Shown: in pieces, positions 1 through 5,311 of the stretch
Layout: each line of letters opens with the position of its first letter
How positions within the stretch are numbered: position 1 is the first letter of the stretch
Assembly: GCA_031254445.1 (NCBI GenBank)
Contig: JAIRUL010000120.1
Location: forward strand, 1 to 6,802
DNA: 6,802 bases
Direction: 5' to 3'
From: Chitinispirillales bacterium
GTDB lineage: Bacteria; Fibrobacterota; Chitinivibrionia; Chitinivibrionales; Chitinispirillaceae
The notes under the pieces: model-generated
The model's input: the letters and a program-made list of their open reading frames with translations, nothing else
Told to the model about the DNA's origin: nothing
The model's database searches: none
Made by a program: the position numbers and the translations under genes

Positions 1-6
1 GGATGG

Positions 7-113
7 TTTTGATGTTGATGTTGACTTTGACTTTGTGTGGCGGCTCTGCGCCACACGTTATGAAGCCGTAGGCTTCGTCTGAAAAAGATTTTAAAGATTT
101 TAAGACTTTGACT
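7..113 (-). repeat. Dispersed hairpin element, copy 1 (inverted relative to copies 2 and 3)
   Basis: Four hexamers (TTGATG twice, TTGACT twice, 9-32) lead into a GTGTGGCG/CGCCACAC stem (35-42 with 49-56, 6-nt loop). Next comes a GAAGCC/GGCTTC stem (62-67 with 71-76, 3-nt loop), then an A/T-rich GAAAAAGATTTT stretch and another TTGACT (108-113). The reverse complement matches copies 2 and 3 almost base for base across both hairpins. The large stem is shorter here (8 rather than 10 bp) and has a different loop. No transposase or other gene lies with it. It sits just upstream of ispE. The left end may continue beyond the window. Confidence 0.85.
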
Positions 114-115
114 TT

Positions 116-170
116 AGGCTTCGTCTGAAAAAGATTTAAAAGATTAAAAGATTTAAAAAACTTAAAAGAT
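116..170. repeat. Partial duplication of the element flank plus AGATTTAA-like degenerate repeats
   Basis: The 22 bases at 116-137 repeat 70-91 exactly (AGGCTTCGTCTG followed by AAAAAGATTT). After this come several imperfect AAAGATT/AAAGATTTA units up to about 170. This A-rich stretch forms the leader of ispE. It looks like a local duplication of the outer part of repeat copy 1 that has decayed. Confidence 0.7.
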
Positions 171-189
171 TTATAGGACACCGCCTACA

Positions 190-1062
190 ATGAAAAACGC
201 TATAACCGTCGAATCCCCCACCCGCGTAACGCTCGCGCTTGACATTATACGGAAACTCGACGTCGGGCCTCTGCGCGGATACCACGAACTGGGGATCGTC
301 AAGCGCCAAATAACCCTCGCCGATACGCTGCGCGTCGAGCTTTTGGGGGACGATTGCCGGCATGACGTAATTGAGTGCGGCGACCCGCGCGTTCCTTGCG
401 ACGCAAGCAATATCTGCGTCAAAGCGTGCAACTTGGTTCGGGAAAAATTCGCACGCCGCGGGTTCTTGAAGATATCCATCGACAAGCGCATCCCCGTGAT
501 GGGCGGCATGGCCGGCGGGTCGGCAAACGCCGCCGCCGCGCTGCGCGCGCTCGATAAAATCTGGGGGCTGGGGCTGACGAGGGATAAGTTCCGCGAACTG
601 GGGAGAACGCTTGGGATGGACGTCCCTTTCTTCTTCGACGGCGGGACGGCGTTCGACAGCGAATCGACCGGCGTCTTGGAACCCATCGACGCCAACCTAA
701 AACTCCACATGGTTCTCGCCGTCCCCGGTTTCGGCGTCAGCACAAAAGAAGCCTATGAATCTATCGACTACGCCCGCGCCGCCAAAAACACCGCGTTGAC
801 GGACACGATGAGGCATGCGCTTAGGGCGGGCGATTTTGACGGCGCGGTAAAATCAATGCACAACGACTTTGAAATCCATGTGTTCGAACGCTACCCGCGC
901 CTAAAGGAGATCCGCGACGGGCTGCTTCGGGCAGGATGCCCCGCGGCCTGCATGAGCGGATCGGGGTCGACAATCATAGGCATTGCTTATGATTGTCGCC
1001 ATGCGGAAAAAATCGCGGCCGCCGTCGGCTGCAAAACCATCGTCACGGAAACGCCGGGGTAG
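190..1062 (+). CDS. ispE: 4-diphosphocytidyl-2-C-methyl-D-erythritol kinase (IspE), GHMP kinase family
   Basis: The 290-residue product has the length and motif order of IspE, the cytosolic ATP-dependent kinase that phosphorylates CDP-methylerythritol in the non-mevalonate isoprenoid pathway. The N-terminal motif reads SPTRVTLALDI (9-19), followed by RGYHEL (29-34). The glycine-rich ATP loop is VMGGMAGGSANAAAA (103-117). The catalytic aspartate motif is GMDVPFFFDGG (Asp144), and the third GHMP motif is MSGSGS (255-260). The N-terminal motif is normally PAKxNL, whose Lys acts with the Asp; here Arg12 replaces it, and the usual DGYH reads RGYH. The family call is firm, but catalytic competence is less certain. 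The ATG at 190 has only a weak ribosome site (TAGGA at 173-177). Repeat copy 1 and its decayed flank fill the leader. No partner gene of the pathway is nearby. Confidence 0.9.
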   Translation: MKNAITVESPTRVTLALDIIRKLDVGPLRGYHELGIVKRQITLADTLRVELLGDDCRHDVIECGDPRVPCDASNICVKACNLVREKFARRGFLKISIDKRIPVMGGMAGGSANAAAALRALDKIWGLGLTRDKFRELGRTLGMDVPFFFDGGTAFDSESTGVLEPIDANLKLHMVLAVPGFGVSTKEAYESIDYARAAKNTALTDTMRHALRAGDFDGAVKSMHNDFEIHVFERYPRLKEIRDGLLRAGCPAACMSGSGSTIIGIAYDCRHAEKIAAAVGCKTIVTETPG

Positions 1063-1094
1063 CGAGAATGGCGTCCACCCACTCCGCGTCCTGA

Positions 1095-1122
1095 GGGGAT
1101 GCGCCCCCAAAGATAGTTTTTT
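1095..1122 (+). terminator. Possible weak terminator after ispE
   Basis: A short GGGG/CCCC stem (1095-1098 with 1104-1107, 5-nt loop) lies 33 bases after the ispE stop codon. A run of six T follows at 1117-1122, but nine bases separate the stem from the T run. The geometry is poor for an intrinsic terminator, so the call is tentative. Confidence 0.25.
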
Positions 1123-1218
1123 CAGCCTTTTCCGCCATAATTCAAGAAGCGTCAATATGTTGCAGCAAATACTAATATACGGCACGAGAATTGCTTTAAG
1201 CCATTGTCGGCAGAAATC

Positions 1219-1272
1219 CGAAAAAAAACAAAAAATGTTGTAACAAACGCTATTACGCGGCAGCCTAATATA
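1219..1272 (+). repeat. Upstream direct repeat of the duplicated regulatory module (unit A)
   Basis: This 54-bp block starts CGAAAAAAAACAAAAAATG, contains the odd palindrome TTGTAACAA (1238-1246), and ends CTAATATA. It recurs at 1323-1375 with one A fewer and a few substitutions near its end. With the palindrome at 1275-1302 and the GCGTTTAACCCTAAC tail it forms a unit of about 104 bp, which is repeated immediately downstream. Confidence 0.9.
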
Positions 1273-1274
1273 TA

Positions 1275-1302
1275 AAAATATGCTTGATATCAAGCATATT
1301 TT
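1275..1302. promoter_or_regulatory. Palindrome 1, operator-like (28-bp perfect dyad)
   Basis: The sequence is a perfect inverted repeat centred between 1288 and 1289, with core GCTTGATATCAAGC and AT-rich arms. It is in the middle of regulatory unit A. The even spacing and lack of loop suit a dimeric repressor or activator site better than an RNA hairpin. I do not recognise the cognate regulator; the core lacks the 4-bp spacer of an FNR site. Confidence 0.6.
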
Positions 1303-1322
1303 GCGTTTAACCCTAACTTTTT

Positions 1323-1375
1323 CGAAAAAAACAAAAAATGTTGTAACAAACGCTATTACGGGGCGATCTAATATA
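1323..1375 (+). repeat. Downstream direct repeat of the duplicated regulatory module (unit B)
   Basis: This is the second copy of the block at 1219-1272, including TTGTAACAA at 1341-1349. Unit B differs by added AT-rich sequence (1378-1403) and by about 17 extra bases (near 1426-1442) between the palindrome and the GCGTTTAACTCTAAC tail. Its tail runs directly into the Shine-Dalgarno of the next gene. Confidence 0.9.
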
Positions 1376-1383
1376 ATCTAAAT

Positions 1384-1408
1384 TATAATATATAATATAT
1401 AATATATA
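1384..1408 (+). promoter_or_regulatory. ATAATAT tandem repeat with multiple TATAAT hexamers
   Basis: ATAATAT is repeated three times plus three bases (1385-1408). This creates TATAAT at 1384, 1391 and 1398, with a further TATAAT at 1372. Any of these could serve as a -10 element for the downstream gene. No consensus -35 box stands at 16-18 bp from them; the nearest TTG-type box (TTGTAA at 1341) is too far from all four. The exact promoter is therefore undecided. Confidence 0.45.
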
Positions 1409-1425
1409 CTTGATATCAAGTATAT
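1404..1425. promoter_or_regulatory. Palindrome 2, operator-like (22-bp perfect dyad)
   Basis: This dyad is centred between 1414 and 1415 with core ACTTGATATCAAGT. It matches palindrome 1 except that G/C has become A/T at the same distance on both sides, so symmetry is retained. It lies about 58 bases upstream of the ATG at 1483, downstream of several TATAAT hexamers, a position that would suit repression. Confidence 0.6.
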
Positions 1426-1470
1426 TTTGATGTCACGTATATTTTTGCGTTTAACTCTAACTTTTCTCGA

Positions 1471-1485
1471 AGGAGGTAGTTTATG
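1471..1485 (+). promoter_or_regulatory. Strong Shine-Dalgarno and ATG upstream of the poly-G tract
   Basis: AGGAGG at 1471-1476 is followed after six bases by ATG at 1483. This is the best initiation signal for the downstream gene. Translation from it gives MSLLRSVLRM and then glycines encoded by the G run. With 16 G it continues in the wrong frame and ends at TAG 1654-1656 after 57 codons. With 14 or 17 G it would enter the long frame that ends at 2297. Confidence 0.75.
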
Positions 1486-1511
1486 TCGTTACTGCGCAGT
1501 GTTTTAAGGAT

Positions 1512-1527
1512 GGGGGGGGGGGGGGGG
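1512..1527 (+). repeat. Poly-G tract of 16 bases, candidate phase-variation switch
   Basis: Sixteen consecutive G (the first being the third base of an ATG at 1510) lie between the well-initiated ATG at 1483 and the long reading frame. Only one of the three possible frames gives a full-length protein. 16 G is out of frame, and 15 G also leads to an early stop. Tracts like this slip during replication and serve as on/off switches of surface proteins in several bacteria. A homopolymer sequencing error is the alternative explanation. Confidence 0.75.
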
Positions 1528-1541
1528 CGTTTGGGGTTGCT

Positions 1542-2297
1542 GTGTCTGGTATGGCCTTGTGGTGTACGACGCCCGGCGGGAATCCGGTCGGCGGCGGCGG
1601 CGAGCTTGCCGGAGAGTGGCAGACTGCTAACAACGAGGGCCACAAAGCATATGTAGTCCTCAAGTCTTCCGGCGAACTGCAATCCGTCCAGTTTTGGAGA
1701 TTAGTGACTTTTTGGGTAGAGACAAACGAAAACGTCGGGACATGGAGCCGCGGGGGCGAGAAGTACCTATATTTGCACTATCGCGGCAACAGCGGGCTTC
1801 CGCAACAAGTCGAATACACGCTTTCCGGCAACACGCTCGAACTTAGGATGTGCGATAGATCCGACAGCGACACTAGTTGCAACACGGTAACCGCTACAAG
1901 AGGCAACATTGCCTCCACCAAGAAAGCGCTCGGCACGGTTTACAACGCCGATACGGCTCTTTATACCAAAGCGCCGGCGTGGGCTTTGAAAAGCGACCCA
2001 ACCAAGCGCATTGAATTCGCAGCGAACGACGTTAGCGGCGGCGAATATTACGTTAGCGGCGCATATGTAATGGTGTGGTATACCATTGGAACGAGGTTAT
2101 TCTTGGCGGATGTAAACTATCAAGATAACGACGACGACCAAATAATCACCTCGGTAAAATCTACGGCCGAATTAGATTACAAATTTCTAGGCAGCGGCGA
2201 CAGCCTGCGGCTTTCGCTCAGCCCGATTCTCTCCAATGGGCAACCCGGCATCGCAGACATATGGCTGCCGGTCGTTGAACATGACGACGACGACTAA
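1542..2297 (+). CDS. Predicted exported beta-rich (lipocalin-like) protein, probably phase-variable
   Basis: The open frame can begin at GTG 1542 (251 residues) but has no good ribosome site there. The true start is probably ATG 1483, reached only if the upstream G run is 14 or 17. That version adds MSLLRSVLRM plus a glycine run and AFGVAVSGMALWC, which resembles an export signal ending at a lipidatable Cys, although Trp before Cys is atypical for a lipobox. Numbered from the GTG, Cys8 is followed by a Gly-rich linker (11-20). Then come two beta-strand-rich segments: about 22-103, with the LAGEW, GTW and YTLSGNTLEL pattern of lipocalin-like small-molecule or lysozyme-inhibitor folds, and about 145-230. 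Cys104 and Cys113 could form a disulfide. The C terminus is EHDDDD. I do not recognise a named family. It stands alone, behind the duplicated palindrome region. Confidence 0.7.
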   Translation: MSGMALWCTTPGGNPVGGGGELAGEWQTANNEGHKAYVVLKSSGELQSVQFWRLVTFWVETNENVGTWSRGGEKYLYLHYRGNSGLPQQVEYTLSGNTLELRMCDRSDSDTSCNTVTATRGNIASTKKALGTVYNADTALYTKAPAWALKSDPTKRIEFAANDVSGGEYYVSGAYVMVWYTIGTRLFLADVNYQDNDDDQIITSVKSTAELDYKFLGSGDSLRLSLSPILSNGQPGIADIWLPVVEHDDDD

Positions 2298-2368
2298 CTA
2301 CGGCTGCACTTCGCAATGGCGGCGCGCGTTTTTAGAAAATAAGCGCCTATAGGGATTTATCATTGGGC

Positions 2369-2404
2369 GGGCCGGGGCTTTGCTTGTTGTAAAAGCCCCG
2401 GCCC
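2369..2404. terminator. 13-bp hairpin between convergent genes, likely bidirectional terminator
   Basis: GGGCCGGGGCTTT (2369-2381) pairs perfectly with AAAGCCCCGGCCC (2392-2404) around a 10-nt loop. It sits 71 bases after the stop at 2297 and 13 bases after the hemW stop on the other strand. That is where a shared terminator for converging transcripts would be. Neither side has a clean T run, so it may act with Rho or mainly as an RNA 3'-end protector. Confidence 0.65.
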
Positions 2405-2417
2405 AATATTAACCCCG

Positions 2418-3635
2418 TCACCCCAAAAGCCCTCTCGCCATCATATCCGCAAAGAGCATCCCATTGGGCGTCGGAACCCACCGCCGCCCGGCCCTTTTTA
2501 GCAGCCCCGAATCAACATACCCCAAAAGCCGCTCCCCGCGCCCATCGGCGCAAAGCCGGATCCCCGTACGCGCCTCGAAACCGTCTTCGTCGATGCCGCC
2601 CGCGTGCCTCAGCCCCAAAAAGATAATCTCCTCCGCCAGCTCCCACGGGCTAAGCGACTCTTCAAAACCTATCGCCCTCTTGCCTAACGATATAAGCGAT
2701 ATGTACCGGTTGACATCCGCGACATTGCCCCAACGCCTCGGGTGCGCGTACGAGTGCGCCGACGCGCCGAGGCCGATGTAGGGCTTGTGCGACCAGTAGG
2801 CTTTGTTGTGAACCGACTCGAAGCCGTAAGCCGCGTAGTTCGAGACTTCGTACCGCGCCATCCCCCGCTCGGCGCAGCGCGTTCCAATCAGCCCGTACAT
2901 CTCCGCGACCGCCTCCTCCGGCGGCAGCCGGAGCGCGCTTTTGCGGCGGCCAAACGGCGTGCCTTCCGCGATTGTCAACTCATACGCGGAGAGATGCTTT
3001 ATCGATTCGATTGACAGGAGCGGCGAAAGCGTGCTGTCTAACGCGTTAGCCGTTTGGCCCGGCAGCGCGTAGATAATGTCGACGCCGATAGAGCGAAACA
3101 AGCCGGACGCCCCCGCCCCGCATACCGCCTCTATCGCCGTCTCCGCGCCGTGAGCCCTGCCGCATATCGATAATTCCCTCGCGTTTAGCGACTGCACCCC
3201 AAACGTCAGCCGCGTCGCCCCGCTCTTGGCGTAGGCTTGCGCCTTTTCTATGGTAAATGACTCGGGGTTGCATTCAACCGACCATTCTACCACCCTTTCC
3301 CTGCCAATCCGCGAAAACACCCTGTCGTCGAGCCTCTCCCACTGTTCAACGCTAAGCGCGGACGGCGTCCCGCCGCCCACATAGACGGTATCGACAGCCG
3401 CGCCGCCGCCCTCGTACATACCCCACTCTTTCCCAAGCGCGTCAATGTATTGATCGATAAGGGATTGATTGACATGCGGCCGATTGATAACCGCGCCGCG
3501 GCCGCCATCCGGCAAAGCGTCGCGGCTTGAACGGCGGCCCGCGTTAACGCGTTGATTGATAACAGGGTATCCGCCGATAGGCAGCGAATAAAAATCGCAG
3601 TACCGGCACTTGCCGGCGCAAAAGGGGATATGCAC
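2418..3635 (-). CDS. hemW: HemW-type radical SAM protein (heme chaperone; formerly oxygen-independent coproporphyrinogen oxidase-like)
   Basis: The 405-residue product starts HIPFCAGKCRYCDFY, with the radical-SAM cysteines at 6, 10 and 13 (CxxxCxxC). It carries the HemW/HemN landmarks in order: GGGTPS (87-92), VECNPE (120-125), FGVQSLN (145-151), DIIYALPGQT (186-195), ELTIAEGTPF (219-228), YEVSNYA (262-268) and GLGASAHSY (288-296). A C-terminal winged-helix-like region ends in LLKRAGRRWVPTPNGMLFAD. HemW proteins bind heme and a 4Fe-4S cluster and help deliver heme; HemW and HemN are hard to separate by motif alone, but CxxxCxxCDFYS favours HemW. The GTG at 3635 is the only usual start codon nearby, although in-frame bases upstream still encode the conserved Leu-Tyr before it. 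A 24-codon insertion follows the cluster motif. It lies 11 bases after trpF and is probably co-transcribed with it. Confidence 0.88.
   Translation of the reverse strand: MHIPFCAGKCRYCDFYSLPIGGYPVINQRVNAGRRSSRDALPDGGRGAVINRPHVNQSLIDQYIDALGKEWGMYEGGGAAVDTVYVGGGTPSALSVEQWERLDDRVFSRIGRERVVEWSVECNPESFTIEKAQAYAKSGATRLTFGVQSLNARELSICGRAHGAETAIEAVCGAGASGLFRSIGVDIIYALPGQTANALDSTLSPLLSIESIKHLSAYELTIAEGTPFGRRKSALRLPPEEAVAEMYGLIGTRCAERGMARYEVSNYAAYGFESVHNKAYWSHKPYIGLGASAHSYAHPRRWGNVADVNRYISLISLGKRAIGFEESLSPWELAEEIIFLGLRHAGGIDEDGFEARTGIRLCADGRGERLLGYVDSGLLKRAGRRWVPTPNGMLFADMMARGLLG
3482..3563 (-). repeat. 72-bp in-frame insertion in hemW flanked by 10-bp direct repeats
   Basis: GATTGATAAC occurs at 3482-3491 and 3554-3563, exactly 72 bases (24 codons) apart in phase with the reading frame. 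In the protein this gives Val-Ile-Asn at residues 25-27 and again at 49-51. Between them lie an inverted GGCCGCC/GGCGGCC pair (3500-3506 and 3533-3539) and a low-complexity Arg/Gly-rich segment. The flanking repeats resemble a target-site duplication. Deleting one repeat plus the interior would restore a spacing closer to that usual for the family. Confidence 0.6.
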
Positions 3636-3646
3636 GTAGAGGGACG

Positions 3647-4264
3647 TCAGCCTCCGCCCCCCCTCGCAATGGAGACGACCTCCTTTACCTTGTACGGGTT
3701 CTTCACCCCAGGGCTTATCTCCACGCCGCTGTTCAGGTCAACCGCGTAGGGGTGAACGGCGTCTATCGCCTCGCGGAGGTTCAGCGGGTTAAGCCCGCCG
3801 GAGAGGATGACCGCGTCGCTGGCGCCGCAGGCCTTGGCCGCGACTGACCAGTCAAAAACCCTCCCGCTCCCGCCGCGGCGCTCCGAATCCCACGTGTCAA
3901 GCAGGTAGCCCGCGGCCTTGTAGCGCGACATCGCGGAGACGTCGAAGTCGCCGCCCACGGAGAAAGCCTTGATGACCGGCATCGGGAACTGCGCGCAGTA
4001 CTCCGGCGTCTCGTCGCCGTGGAACTGCACGGTGTCCACGCCGGCGGTGAGGGCCGCGTCGAACGCCCGCTGCGGATCCTCGTTCACGAAGACGCCCACC
4101 TTGGAGACAAATGGGGGGAGCCGCTTTATAATCTCCGCCGCGTCGGCTGGCGCGATGCAGCGCGGGCTCTCCTTGGCGAAGATAAACCCCAGCGCGTCAA
4201 CGCCGAGGTTGGCGGCGACGCGGGCGTCTTCGTAGCGGGTGATGCCGCAAATCTTTATTCTCAT
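3647..4264 (-). CDS. trpF: Phosphoribosylanthranilate isomerase (TrpF)
   Basis: At 205 residues this is a standard-length monofunctional TrpF, the cytosolic TIM-barrel enzyme that converts phosphoribosylanthranilate to CdRP in tryptophan synthesis. The start MRIKICGIT carries the catalytic Cys6. SPR (33-35), VGVFVNE (56-62) and VQFHGDE (79-85) follow. Asp123 in YLLDTW is the acid partner, and GGSGRVFDW (131-139) with ILSGGLNP (153-160) and SGVEISPGVKNP (179-190) form the phosphate-binding end. The usual VDVSSG reads VDLNSG. The ATG at 4264 lacks a recognisable Shine-Dalgarno. Repeat copy 2 fills the space back to trpC. The stop codon lies 11 bases before the hemW start, so these two genes are probably one transcript. 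Confidence 0.95.
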   Translation of the reverse strand: MRIKICGITRYEDARVAANLGVDALGFIFAKESPRCIAPADAAEIIKRLPPFVSKVGVFVNEDPQRAFDAALTAGVDTVQFHGDETPEYCAQFPMPVIKAFSVGGDFDVSAMSRYKAAGYLLDTWDSERRGGSGRVFDWSVAAKACGASDAVILSGGLNPLNLREAIDAVHPYAVDLNSGVEISPGVKNPYKVKEVVSIARGGGG

Positions 4265-4283
4265 GTTGCGCCGCCGTTTGGGG

Positions 4284-4419
4284 TTGACTTTGACTTTGAC
4301 GTTGACTTTGACTTTAAAGTCAAATTCTTTTAAAATCTTTTTCAGACGAAGCCTACGGCTTCATAACGTGTGGCGGCTAAAGCCGCCACACAAAGTCAAC
4401 GTCAACGTCTTTAAAGACT
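4284..4419 (+). repeat. Dispersed hairpin element, copy 2, between trpC and trpF
   Basis: Five TTGAC hexamers (4284-4313) run into the palindrome TTTGACTTTAAAGTCAAA (4307-4324). An A/T-rich stretch is followed by a GAAGCC/GGCTTC hairpin (4348-4353 with 4357-4362). Then comes a 10-bp GTGTGGCGGC/GCCGCCACAC hairpin with loop TAAA (4368-4391). GTCAA units in inverted orientation and a GTCTTTAAAGAC palindrome (4407-4418) close the element. It fills almost the whole gap, from 20 bases before the trpF ATG to 6 bases from the trpC stop codon. Confidence 0.9.
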
Positions 4420-4425
4420 ACGGCC

Positions 4426-5205
4426 TCAGGCATTCACCAACCTAAGCTCCTTAATAAGCGCCCCCGTATCGTCCGACCTCATAAGCGACTCGCCAACTAG
4501 CAATGCTCGCACTCCAGCATTGAACAACTGCGACGCTTGCGCCCCGCTGTTTATTCCGCTCTCCGAGACCACCGTGATTTCTCGCGGGATGTGCTTTACC
4601 AGCTCTAACGTAACGGATATGTCCGTCACGAATGTGTCTAGGTCGCGGTTGTTGACGCCGATTACCGTCGGGTTTAACTTCATCACCATATCGAGCTCGC
4701 GCGTGTTGTGTATCTCTATCAGCCGCTCGATCCCAAGCTCCTCCGCGGCTTGGCAGAGGTCTCTTAGCTGGCTGCCGTCTAACGCGGCGGCTATTAGGAG
4801 CACCGCGTCGGCGTTTATCATGGCGGTCTCCTGCACTTGCAGGGCGTCTATTATAAACTCCTTGCGCAGCACCGGAAGCGACACGGATTCGCGGATGGAT
4901 ATTAGGTAGTCTACGTGACCCTGAAAAAAATTCTCGTCGGTGAGTACGGAGACCGCGGACGCGCCGCTATCGCCGTATGCTTCGGCAATCTTCACGGGGT
5001 CAAAATCCGCCCTGATTAAACCCTTGGACGGCGACGCTTTCTTGACCTCCGCGATGAGCGCAAGCTCGGGGCGCTTGTCTAAGGCGGCGGCGAAAGGGCG
5101 GTGGGGGCCGAGCCTCTTAGCGTTTGACAATTCGCCCTTTCTGTCTTTAAGCGCCATGACCTCAACGCGCTTTTGCTCGATTATCGTCTGCAGTATTTTA
5201 TTCAT
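4426..5205 (-). CDS. trpC: Indole-3-glycerol phosphate synthase (TrpC)
   Basis: The 259-residue product has all the signatures of monofunctional IGPS, the TIM-barrel enzyme that closes the indole ring after TrpF. LIAEVKKASPSKG (50-62) holds Glu53 and Lys55, SVLTDENFF (86-94) follows, and LRKEF (113-117) holds Lys115. LIEIHNTRE (162-170) holds Glu164. GVNNRDL (183-189), VSESGI (213-218) and ALLVGESLM (234-242) bind the substrate phosphate. The ATG at 5205 has GAGGG at 5220-5216, ten bases upstream. It lies upstream of trpF in transcription order, as in many bacteria, but here a repeat element separates them. No other trp genes are in the window. Confidence 0.96.
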   Translation of the reverse strand: MNKILQTIIEQKRVEVMALKDRKGELSNAKRLGPHRPFAAALDKRPELALIAEVKKASPSKGLIRADFDPVKIAEAYGDSGASAVSVLTDENFFQGHVDYLISIRESVSLPVLRKEFIIDALQVQETAMINADAVLLIAAALDGSQLRDLCQAAEELGIERLIEIHNTRELDMVMKLNPTVIGVNNRDLDTFVTDISVTLELVKHIPREITVVSESGINSGAQASQLFNAGVRALLVGESLMRSDDTGALIKELRLVNA

Positions 5206-5311
5206 GCCAAATACGCCCTCAAGCGGTTATCGCGCAACTATCCGCGGCATTTAGACAAATTATAAGCGGCGTCAATAAAACCGCCCTATATCAATATATA
5301 TCCCCGCGCCG
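5206..5311 (-). promoter_or_regulatory. Likely promoter region of trpC
   Basis: On the minus strand a TATAAT hexamer lies at 5264-5259, about 54 bases before the trpC ATG. No consensus -35 is correctly spaced; TTGACG is present only five bases upstream of the -10 and TTGATA is too far. There is no obvious terminator after the HAD gene, so read-through from it is also possible. I see no leader peptide with Trp codons or T-box. Confidence 0.4.

Larger units (their letters stand above)
1063..1482. other. 420-bp gene-free region between ispE and the 1483/1542 gene
   Basis: I see no convincing gene here; the reading frames crossing it are shadows of ispE or have no ribosome site. The first half (1063-1218) is unremarkable apart from the weak hairpin at 1095-1122. 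The second half (1219-1469) is AT-rich and made of two related units, each with a poly-A/CAAAAAATG block, a TTGTAACAA dyad, an AT-rich stretch and a large palindrome. This is where promoter and operator functions for the next gene should lie. Confidence 0.7.

Noticed and set aside
9..113. CRISPR array
   Set aside because: The hexamer units are contiguous with no spacers, and no cas gene is present.
1235..1243. Two-codon ORF ATG TTG TAA present in both regulatory units
   Set aside because: Too short to interpret, and no ribosome site precedes it; it is more simply part of the TTGTAACAA dyad.
1219..1375. Att sites or ends of an insertion sequence
   Set aside because: The repeats are direct, adjacent and enclose only another palindrome; no integrase or transposase lies between or near them.
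1410..1419. FNR/CRP-type site (TTGAT, ATCAA)
   Set aside because: FNR sites need four bases between the half-sites; here they abut with none.
4348..4391. Intrinsic terminator formed by the hairpins of copy 2
   Set aside because: No T run follows either hairpin on either strand, so ordinary intrinsic termination is not supported, though attenuation by other means is possible.
4019..4445. Open frames over trpF and repeat copy 2 giving Phe-Asp or Leu-Thr repeats
   Set aside because: They are antisense to trpF and arise from the hexamer array.
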